Source: Candidatus Nanopelagicaceae bacterium (lineage in GTDB: Bacteria; Actinomycetota; Actinomycetes; Nanopelagicales; Nanopelagicaceae). Taken from it: a stretch of DNA of 5,470 nucleotides. Below the pieces are notes generated by a model. The model was not told the origin of the DNA, ran no database searches, and saw nothing but the letters and a program-made list of their open reading frames with translations. Position 1 is the stretch's first letter. Each line of letters begins with the position of its first letter. Of the stretch, positions 1 through 5,006 are shown piece by piece. Both the position numbers and the translations under genes were made by a program. The DNA lies in assembly GCA_947488635.1 (NCBI GenBank), contig CANLAY010000072.1:1-5470 (forward strand). Direction: 5' to 3'.

Positions 1-341
1 CCAGTGGTGCGCAATGACGCAGCACCAGTTAATGCGGCCAAAATCGCAGTGAAGATAATTGCACAAAATATGGCTAGGAATAAGTTGACCTTAAAGTCGT
101 TGACCAAAATAGCAGTGACATAAATACCACTAGCGAAATAGAGGGCATGGCCGAATGAAAGCAAGCCAGTGAAACCAAAAAGTAAGTCATAAGTTAGCGC
201 TAGGGCGCCATAGAGGAAGGCAACGGCCATGGTCTGCTGTAAGCCAGCTTTAGATAGTGGGTTATCACCAGCAAATGGCAAGATTGCAAAAATTACAGTC
301 GTGGCAATTAGCAACGGGCGGGAATATTTCCAACGTAACAT
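1..341 (-). CDS. livM: LivM-type ABC permease, N-terminal part (cut by window edge)
   Basis: This is the second membrane permease of a LIV-type (HAAT family) importer; it pairs with LivH in the inner membrane to form the channel. I translated it by hand from the ATG at 341-339. The frame stays open for 113 codons to the left edge, so the C-terminal portion lies outside. It shows four hydrophobic stretches at about residues 9-24, 37-56, 60-80 and 85-105. The family hallmark GFTGLLSFGHA (residues 56-66), followed by an aromatic/Gly-rich helix, corresponds to the conserved N-terminal motif of LivM proteins. Only two bases separate it from the livH stop (TAA-TT-ATG), and a GAAAGG tract (355-360) is the nearest purine-rich site, rather far upstream, so translation is probably coupled to livH. 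No frameshift is seen. The family is secure; the transported solute is unknown. Confidence 0.93.
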   Translation of the reverse strand, partial: MLRWKYSRPLLIATTVIFAILPFAGDNPLSKAGLQQTMAVAFLYGALALTYDLLFGFTGLLSFGHALYFASGIYVTAILVNDFKVNLFLAIFCAIIFTAILAALTGAASLRTT

Positions 342-343
342 AA

Positions 344-1225
344 TTAGTGGTTAACCTTTCCGAGCAATCCTGAAGGTTTGGTAAGAAGGACTGCAGCCAG
401 GATGATGACAACTACAAAGTCACCTAAACCAGTTAGATAGTAATTTGCGAATTGGTTGGTAACACCGATTAACATGGCAGCGATAGCACTACCGGTAATT
501 GAGCCCATGCCGCCAACTACGACCACAATAAAGCCGTAAATTAGCCAAGATCCGCCCATCTGTGGGGATACCCCATAAGAGAACACTGAGATAAGCACGC
601 CACCAACACCGGCGGCAAAACCACCAATAAAGAAGACAGTGCTAAATGCCAATCGCACATTAATACCCAGGGCCGAAACCATTGATCTGTTCTCAACACC
701 AGCACGAATAATTAAGCCGATGCGGGTGAATCTCAAAATGCTAAGCATGGCAATGAGCAAGATCGTTGCGACTCCGATGTAGACGAATCTATCTATTGGA
801 ATTATCGCTTCGCCAATAGTTACCGCTTTCATAAACCAAAGCGGAGTCGGGAATAAGCGGGCATCACTACCGAACCAGCCAGCTAGAAGTGCGGTAACAA
901 CTAATCCCACGCCAACCGTCACCAGGGCTTGGTCTATGTGGCGGTTATATAGGCGATTAATTACTAGCTGCTCCATGAGCAGTGCGAATAGTCCTGCTGC
1001 GATACCGCCAGCAATCATCGCTGCAATGAAAGTCCAAGTAGTTGGATTTGGGAAAACTTTGGTAGAAATCCATAAGCCGGTAAATGCACCAATGGTCAAG
1101 AAGGCACCATGGGCGAAGTTAAGGACACCCATCAGGCCATAAATCAGTGAAAGTCCTGAGGCAACCAAGAAATAAAGAGCGCCCAGACCAACGCCGGTAA
1201 GAAGGATAAGTAGAAAAGTACTCAT
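344..1225 (-). CDS. livH: LivH-type branched-chain amino acid ABC transporter permease
   Basis: This 293-residue integral membrane permease is the usual LivH length and forms half of the translocation pore for a LIV/HAAT importer. The N-terminus has the classic GLSLIYGLMGVLNFAHGAF block (residues 24-42), the defining LivH motif. Further hydrophobic helices lie at about 63-83, 98-116, 146-164, 193-216, 229-255 and 268-282. The cytoplasmic loop around 171-190 (RAGVENRSMVSALGINV) is the segment that docks onto the ATPases. The VVVVGGMGSITGS motif (234-246) is shared by LivH and LivM. The ATG at 1225-1223 directly abuts the livF stop (TAAATG), with a GGGGG tract 10 bases upstream inside livF, which argues for translational coupling. 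The C-terminal KPSGLLGK is also typical. Related systems carry urea, amides or short acids, so the substrate is not fixed by this subunit. Confidence 0.96.
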   Translation of the reverse strand: MSTFLLILLTGVGLGALYFLVASGLSLIYGLMGVLNFAHGAFLTIGAFTGLWISTKVFPNPTTWTFIAAMIAGGIAAGLFALLMEQLVINRLYNRHIDQALVTVGVGLVVTALLAGWFGSDARLFPTPLWFMKAVTIGEAIIPIDRFVYIGVATILLIAMLSILRFTRIGLIIRAGVENRSMVSALGINVRLAFSTVFFIGGFAAGVGGVLISVFSYGVSPQMGGSWLIYGFIVVVVGGMGSITGSAIAAMLIGVTNQFANYYLTGLGDFVVVIILAAVLLTKPSGLLGKVNH

Positions 1226-1924
1226 TTACTTATGACCCCCGCTTACGCCCAGCATTGATTTAACAAATGTCTCATCTTGCAGATTCTCTGGCCCGCCTTC
1301 GAAAACAACTTTGCCTTGATCCATCACAATGATGTTCTGTGCAATGGCTTTAACCAGGGCTAGGTTCTGTTCAACAATTAACATGGTCGAATGGTCTGCG
1401 ACATGAGCTAACGCATTAGCAACTTCAGTTACTAACTTTGGCGCTAAACCTTTAGTTGGTTCATCGACTACCAAGATCTTGTTTTGATTTAGAAGTGCGC
1501 GCGCAATTGCAACCATTTGCTGCTGGCCACCAGAGAGAGTGCCAGCGCGCTGGCTAGTGCGGGTCAGAAGTTCCGGAAACAGTGAATAAACCAGATCGTA
1601 ATTTGGCTCGGCATCGCGAGCAGCCAGTGAAAGGTTTTCTTTAACAGTTAAGCTGGCGAAAATCTCACGATCTTCAGGTACATAACCCATACCCATCTGT
1701 ACGATCTTGTGGGTTGGCATCGCAACGATTTCAGTGCCGCCAAATTTTATGCTGCCAGTGCCTGGGTTTAAGCCCATGATGGCTTTTAACGTGGTGGATT
1801 TACCAACACCATTGCGGCCAAGTAGTGCGGTAACTTTATTCTCAGGCACAAAGAAATTAACGCCTTGCAGGATATGTGAACCATTTATGGTTACGTGTAG
1901 ATCTTTTACCTCTAGCGAACTCAT
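1226..1924 (-). CDS. livF: LivF-type ABC transporter ATP-binding protein
   Basis: One of the two cytoplasmic ATPases that drive the LIV-type importer; 232 residues, the normal LivF size. Motifs in order are Walker A GRNGVGKST (36-44), the Q-loop region YVPEDREIF (81-89, with Glu84 where many ABC ATPases have Gln, as is common in LivF), the signature LSGGQQQ (130-136), Walker B LVVDEPTKGL (151-160, Asp154 and catalytic Glu155) and the switch region VEQN (184-187), where Gln186 replaces the usual His. That replacement is a normal LivF trait, not damage. The start overlaps the livG stop in an ATGA quartet (1921-1924). An AGGGG ribosome-binding site lies seven bases upstream (1932-1936) inside livG, so this start is well supported. 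It would form a heterodimer with LivG under LivH/LivM. Confidence 0.97.
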   Translation of the reverse strand: MSSLEVKDLHVTINGSHILQGVNFFVPENKVTALLGRNGVGKSTTLKAIMGLNPGTGSIKFGGTEIVAMPTHKIVQMGMGYVPEDREIFASLTVKENLSLAARDAEPNYDLVYSLFPELLTRTSQRAGTLSGGQQQMVAIARALLNQNKILVVDEPTKGLAPKLVTEVANALAHVADHSTMLIVEQNLALVKAIAQNIIVMDQGKVVFEGGPENLQDETFVKSMLGVSGGHK

Positions 1925-2673
1925 AGTTCGGCCCCTAAATAGGCGCTCTGCACAGTTGGATTATCCATAACATTTTGTGGAGTATCGATCGTGAGCAATT
2001 CACCGTAGTTAAGAACAGCAATGCGATCTGCCAGTCCCAAAATTACTTCCATATGATGCTCAACGATCAGCACGGTTTTCTTATGCACGGTTGCTAGCGA
2101 GCGAATAATTTCTACCAGCGCTGGAATGTTTTCAACGCTCATACCTGCCATTGGCTCATCAAGTAGAACTACATCTGATTTTGAGGCTAAAACAATGGCA
2201 ATTTCTAGGCGACGCTTATCGCCATGTGAAAGAGCGCCAGCAAAGAGAGCGCCTTTATTAAGCAAGCCAACTTGCTCAAGGCAAGCAGATGCTCGGTAGA
2301 GAACTTCCTTGTATTTATCAGCACCTTTAGTCAGATTCATCGAAGAACCATCAGCAACTTGAGCAGCAATGCGCACATTTTCTAGCAAAGTTAAGAAAGG
2401 AAAAATACTTGAAGTTTGGAAAGTGCGAGCAATACCAGCCTGTGCTCGTTGATGTGGCTTTAAGTTGGTAATCTCCTTTTCACCTAAGTGAATGGTTCCG
2501 GTTGTTGCTTCACGCAAACCAGAGAGCAGATTAAAGAGCGAAGTTTTGCCAGCGCCATTTGGACCAATAATTCCCAAAGTCTCATTTTGATTAACTGAGA
2601 GAGTGATGCCCTCAAGAATCTTTGCGCCACCAATTGTTAGGCCAAGATTACTGACGGTTAAGGCTGAATTCAT
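1921..2673 (-). CDS. livG: LivG-type ABC transporter ATP-binding protein
   Basis: The partner ATPase of LivF, 250 residues and full length. Visible motifs are Walker A GPNGAGKT (37-44), Q-loop RTFQ (83-86), a variant signature LSHGDKRRLEIA (148-159), Walker B VVLLDEPMAG (168-177, Asp172 and Glu173) and H-loop EHHMEV (205-210, His206). LSHGD in place of LSGGQ is seen in LivG/UrtD-like members, so it does not imply loss of activity. The longer C-terminal tail with the DNPTVQSAYLG element (237-247) is the LivG hallmark. The start is preceded by a modest AGGTAG site (2683-2688) nine bases away. I see no convincing promoter in the spacer upstream (the best -10-like hexamer, TAGATA at about 2704-2709, has no -35), so the gene is probably expressed by read-through of the terminator behind the binding-protein gene. 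UrtD of a urea importer is a less likely alternative. Confidence 0.96.
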   Translation of the reverse strand: MNSALTVSNLGLTIGGAKILEGITLSVNQNETLGIIGPNGAGKTSLFNLLSGLREATTGTIHLGEKEITNLKPHQRAQAGIARTFQTSSIFPFLTLLENVRIAAQVADGSSMNLTKGADKYKEVLYRASACLEQVGLLNKGALFAGALSHGDKRRLEIAIVLASKSDVVLLDEPMAGMSVENIPALVEIIRSLATVHKKTVLIVEHHMEVILGLADRIAVLNYGELLTIDTPQNVMDNPTVQSAYLGAEL

Positions 2674-2731
2674 TTGGCTAATCTACCTGCTCTCAATTTA
2701 TTTATCTAATCACTTGAGCGTTAAATTATCG

Positions 2732-2783
2732 AAAAAATGTAAAAAATGAAACTGGCCCCACACCGAAATGTAGGGCCAGTTTC
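2732..2783 (-). terminator. Strong intrinsic terminator after the binding-protein gene
   Basis: Perfect 11-bp inverted arms, GAAACTGGCCC at 2748-2758 and GGGCCAGTTTC at 2773-2783, can be extended inward by three more pairs past one C-A mismatch, leaving a six-base loop. Read on the minus strand, the hairpin is followed by A, six T, ACA and six T (2747-2732), a classic U-tract. The hairpin begins 16 bases after the binding-protein stop. On the plus strand no T-run follows, so it acts in the minus direction. Because livG, livF, livH and livM lie beyond it, it probably works as a partial terminator that keeps binding protein in excess over the membrane complex, a common arrangement for ABC importers; the partial action is inferred. 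Confidence 0.9.
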
Positions 2784-2799
2784 TATTCTGTTAATTAGA

Positions 2800-3969
2800 T
2801 CAGACTGTTACGTTGTAAAGAGTGCTTACTAGAGATGGTACATAACGACCATTAACTTTAGTTAGCTTTACCAGGAACATTGACTGAATCAAGGTGTGGT
2901 TTAGCTTGTTAACCTTATTTAAGCCAGTTAGACCAACAAAATTAAATGTTTCAAGTGAGGTAATCATCTTGTCAACATCTAGATTTGCATTGCCCTTAAC
3001 TGCCTGAATAATCATCTGTGCGGCGTTAACCCCGGTAGATGTGAATAGGTCAAGTGGCTTTCCAGCCTTGGCAAAGTCAGCAGCGATAGCAGTTGCTGCC
3101 TTGCTCTTTACGACACCTGGGAAATAGCTATTTGTCAGGATTGCGTTAGCGCCTTCAAATAGTGAACCATAGATGTCATAAGTAGCAACACCAGCAAGAC
3201 CGGTAATTGGTCGTGCTGTTGCGTATGCCTTCTGTTGAGCCAAAGCGGTGAACATTGCACCTGAAGTTGCAGCATTTGACCAAGCGATGAAGATGTAATC
3301 GCCCTTTACGTCAGCTGCCTTCTTAGCAAATGGGGTGAAGTCAACAGTAGTTGTTGGAACTTTGATTTCTTCAAATAGCGCACCCTTTGAAGCAAGGTAT
3401 GCCTTAGCGGCAAAAATGTTACCTAGACCAAATGGGTTATCTTCAACGAAGAGAATAACTTTCTTGTTCTTGATTGGCTTAATGCTAGATAGAGGTGCGA
3501 AATCTTGTAGTGATGTATTACCTGAACGGAATACATACTTATTTGCTGCTGAAGTAATTGCATCGTTCTTCGCTGGACCAGAAATGTATAGAACCTTGTT
3601 CTGTGCAGCTAGTGGCGCAAGAGTTAAGGCAACGCCTGATGAAGCTGAACCAACAATAATGTTTGTGCCGTTTCCGACCATTTCTTTAAATGAGGCAGTT
3701 GCTGAAGCAGGATCAGCGCCATCATCTTTCTTAGTAATTACAAATTTACGACCATCGACTGAGTTCTTGCCGTTGGTGAAGTACTTAAGACCCCACTCGA
3801 GGCCATCGATATAAGCGTCGCCGTATGACTTAAGCGGACCTGATGTAGAGGTGATAACACCAATCTTGATTTCAGTCGCAGCGTTAGCTGGCGCTGTTGA
3901 AACTGGCGCAACTAGTGCAATTGCAAGTGCAGCAACTAGTGCGGTCTTGATCGAAGACTTCTTTAACAT
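2800..3969 (-). CDS. Secreted LIV/HAAT-type ABC transporter substrate-binding protein
   Basis: A 389-residue extracytoplasmic solute receptor of the type-1 periplasmic-binding fold (LivK/AmiC-like, Peripla_BP_6 group). A signal peptide is clear: KK/K n-region, hydrophobic core at residues 9-20 and an ANA cleavage site (28-30). The mature protein starts near ATEIKIGVITSTSGPLKSYG, the typical first strand of the family. The segment with SASSGVALTLAPLAAQNKVLYIS (about 114-136) and the following NKYVFRSGN (148-156) are family landmarks. There is no lipobox and no cysteine anywhere in the protein, unusual for a monoderm importer. The ATG at 3969-3967 has a strong AAGGAGA site (3974-3980). It heads the livGFHM cluster and is separated from it by a terminator. 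The ligand cannot be read from sequence: branched-chain amino acids, amides, urea, or short hydroxy/aromatic acids are all possible in this family. Confidence 0.94.
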   Translation of the reverse strand: MLKKSSIKTALVAALAIALVAPVSTAPANAATEIKIGVITSTSGPLKSYGDAYIDGLEWGLKYFTNGKNSVDGRKFVITKKDDGADPASATASFKEMVGNGTNIIVGSASSGVALTLAPLAAQNKVLYISGPAKNDAITSAANKYVFRSGNTSLQDFAPLSSIKPIKNKKVILFVEDNPFGLGNIFAAKAYLASKGALFEEIKVPTTTVDFTPFAKKAADVKGDYIFIAWSNAATSGAMFTALAQQKAYATARPITGLAGVATYDIYGSLFEGANAILTNSYFPGVVKSKAATAIAADFAKAGKPLDLFTSTGVNAAQMIIQAVKGNANLDVDKMITSLETFNFVGLTGLNKVNKLNHTLIQSMFLVKLTKVNGRYVPSLVSTLYNVTV

Positions 3970-3973
3970 TTAA

Positions 3974-3980
3974 TCTCCTT
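3974..3980 (-). promoter_or_regulatory. Strong ribosome-binding site of the binding-protein gene
   Basis: On the minus strand AAGGAGA sits a few bases before the ATG at 3969 (GGAG ends five bases from the start codon). It is the best Shine-Dalgarno match in the window, and it contrasts with the weak sites of livG and livM. This agrees with the binding protein being made in larger amounts. Confidence 0.85.
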
Positions 3981-3992
3981 TAGAAATTAATA

Positions 3993-4013
3993 GCTGATCG
4001 ATTGGCGATCTGC
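3993..4013. repeat. Imperfect inverted repeat in the leader of the binding-protein gene
   Basis: GATCG (3996-4000), a five-base spacer ATTGG, and CGATC (4006-4010) form an inverted repeat. It extends by GC/GC after one T-T mismatch to span 3993-4013. If transcription starts near 4035, this lies in the untranslated leader and could fold as a small hairpin; as DNA it could be a protein-binding site. Short repeats of this size can arise by chance. Confidence 0.35.
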
Positions 4014-4038
4014 ATAGAAGCGAGTCTAGGCGATTGGC
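3999..4038. repeat. Pair of CGATTGGC direct repeats
   Basis: The octamer CGATTGGC occurs at 3999-4006 and again at 4031-4038, 32 bases apart start to start, close to three turns of the helix. Both copies lie between the possible minus-strand transcription start and the binding-protein ATG or just at that start. Same-face spacing fits a regulator binding two sites, but the copies may be coincidental. The first copy overlaps the inverted repeat at 3993-4013. Confidence 0.3.
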
Positions 4039-4041
4039 CCA

Positions 4042-4047
4042 ATTTTA
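4042..4047 (-). promoter_or_regulatory. Possible -10 element for the transporter operon
   Basis: TAAAAT on the minus strand (4047-4042) is a good -10-like hexamer and would start transcription near 4035, giving a leader of about 65 bases. No convincing -35 is present (TTCTAG at 4070-4065 is 17 bases away but matches poorly). Weak -35 boxes are common in Actinobacteria. This is a candidate only. Confidence 0.35.
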
Positions 4048-4057
4048 CCGAATTTCG

Positions 4058-4068
4058 CTAGGCCCTAG
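4058..4068. promoter_or_regulatory. Palindrome CTAGGcCCTAG, candidate operator between divergent promoters
   Basis: The sequence CTAGG, one C, CCTAG is a perfect palindrome with five-base arms. It lies about 28 bases upstream of the inferred minus-strand start and about 38 bases upstream of the inferred plus-strand start, the place where a shared repressor or activator would touch both promoters. A further half-site CTAGG occurs at 4026-4030. No regulator gene is in the window, so its role is inferred. Confidence 0.4.
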
Positions 4069-4088
4069 AAGAATTACGTTTCGTTATC

Positions 4089-4094
4089 TATAGT
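4089..4094 (+). promoter_or_regulatory. -10 element giving a likely leaderless hydrolase transcript
   Basis: TATAGT at 4089-4094 ends six bases before the hydrolase ATG (4101), so transcription would begin at or within a base or two of the start codon. There is no Shine-Dalgarno sequence upstream of this ATG, and an in-frame TAA at 4095-4097 excludes an earlier start. Both points fit a leaderless mRNA. No good -35 box is visible. Confidence 0.5.
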
Positions 4095-4100
4095 TAACTT

Positions 4101-5006
4101 ATGAGCAATGAGCGATACCTTCCAACGCAAAAATTTGCAGTTCCAGTAAAGGGCGGCGAGTTGGCTTTATATAGATTTGGTAACAATTTACCTTCTATTA
4201 ACCATTTGCCAGTACTGCTTATTCATGGTGTCACATCATCTAACCGAGCATTCCAACTGTTCGCCAAATCACTGGTTGAACGTGGCTATGTCCCATACGC
4301 CGTAGATCTAAGAGGCCGAGGAGAATCAAATTCTTTGCCAGGTCCTTTTGGAATGAAAAATCATGCGCGCGATATGGCTGATGTAATTAAATTTATTGGT
4401 GTTGAAAGCATTGATGTCATCGGTCATTCAATGGGAGCTTTTGTGGCCGTTGCGCTGCAAGGCACTGAACCAGAGTTAGTTAAGAAGTTAACTCTGGTTG
4501 ATGGGGGAATCCCACTGCCACTACCACCCGGCATGACAGTGGCCCAAGTAATGCCATACGTTCTTGGACCAGCTATGGCGCGGTTGGCGATGACCTTTGA
4601 ATCTGTCGATGCTTATCGTGACTACTGGAAACCACAAGCTGCATTTGTTAAAGGTTGGTCAGCAGTCCTCGATGAGTATGTGGAATATGACTTGCAAGGC
4701 ACCGCGCCAAACTTAAAGGCTCGCACTAATCCCAAAGCGGTTGAAGAAGATAGTGAAGATTTATTTGTAAGTAAGTTAATTGAAAAGACCCTTGAGAAGT
4801 TAGCGGATGATGTTTTGTTTATTCGGGCAGTTCGCGGCTTACAGAACGAAGAAGGCGGCTTGTATCCAGAGGCCAATCTGGCTGCGGTTTTGCCCAAGTA
4901 TCCAAAGTTAAAAGTCCACACCATTGCCGATACCAACCATTACGACATATTGTTGGCTGAAGTTGGCGCCGAAGCAGTTGCACAATTGATTTACGGAGAT
5001 AAGTAA
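4101..5006 (+). CDS. Alpha/beta-hydrolase of unknown substrate
   Basis: A 301-residue cytoplasmic hydrolase with no signal peptide. The core fold is clear: strand plus oxyanion HG (residues 42-43, LLIHGVTSS), DLRGRGES (69-76), nucleophile elbow GHSMG (108-112, catalytic Ser110) and a late histidine in DTNHYD (277-282, His280). The catalytic acid is less certain; Asp134 after strand 6 (LVDGG) or Glu250/Glu251 after strand 7 (IRAVRGLQNEEGG) are candidates. A cap inserted at about 137-230 contains a Pro-rich turn (PLPLPPG), an aromatic run (AYRDYW, EYVEYDL) and an acidic patch (EEDSED, 215-220); I recall this cap pattern from uncharacterised actinobacterial hydrolases. The ATG is fixed by an in-frame stop two codons upstream. 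The dehydrogenase start follows its stop with no gap, so the two are co-translated. An esterase releasing a 3-hydroxy acid is a reasonable guess, but epoxide hydrolase, lactonase or another lipase-like activity is not excluded. Confidence 0.9.
   Translation: MSNERYLPTQKFAVPVKGGELALYRFGNNLPSINHLPVLLIHGVTSSNRAFQLFAKSLVERGYVPYAVDLRGRGESNSLPGPFGMKNHARDMADVIKFIGVESIDVIGHSMGAFVAVALQGTEPELVKKLTLVDGGIPLPLPPGMTVAQVMPYVLGPAMARLAMTFESVDAYRDYWKPQAAFVKGWSAVLDEYVEYDLQGTAPNLKARTNPKAVEEDSEDLFVSKLIEKTLEKLADDVLFIRAVRGLQNEEGGLYPEANLAAVLPKYPKLKVHTIADTNHYDILLAEVGAEAVAQLIYGDK
4995..5000 (+). promoter_or_regulatory. Ribosome-binding site of the dehydrogenase gene
   Basis: GGAGAT lies inside the last codons of the hydrolase gene, with GGAG ending eight bases before the ATG at 5007. 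It supports that start and coupled expression of the pair, and contrasts with the absent site in front of the hydrolase. Confidence 0.75.

Noticed and set aside
1..341. Short livM frame as a pseudogene
   Set aside because: The frame is open with intact motifs up to the window edge, so it is cut by the window and not by mutation.
936..1142. 68-codon plus-strand ORF inside livH
   Set aside because: Antisense shadow of conserved permease sequence with no domain or start signal.
1707..1970. 87-codon plus-strand ORF across the livF/livG junction
   Set aside because: Runs antisense through Walker A of LivF and the overlapping gene ends; no supporting features.
1226..2673. LivF Gln in place of the switch His and LivG LSHGD signature as signs of dead ATPases
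   Set aside because: Both substitutions are ordinary in these subfamilies, and Walker A, Walker B and the catalytic Glu residues are intact.
2748..2783. The hairpin as a bidirectional terminator or an insertion-element end
   Set aside because: The plus-strand side has no T-run after the stem, there is no converging plus-strand gene, and no flanking duplication or transposase is present.
3335..3814. 159-codon plus-strand ORF opposite the binding-protein gene
   Set aside because: It lies wholly inside a well-supported secreted protein gene, has no ribosome-binding site or recognisable domain, and its composition looks like a reverse-frame translation.
344..3969. Assignment as a urea (Urt) importer
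   Set aside because: The LivG signature is slightly UrtD-like, but there are no urease genes in view and the binding protein lacks features I associate with UrtA; kept only as a minor alternative.
3970..4100. Riboswitch or T-box in the divergent region
   Set aside because: The possible leader is only about 65 bases with one short imperfect hairpin; no known riboswitch core or terminator/anti-terminator pair is visible.
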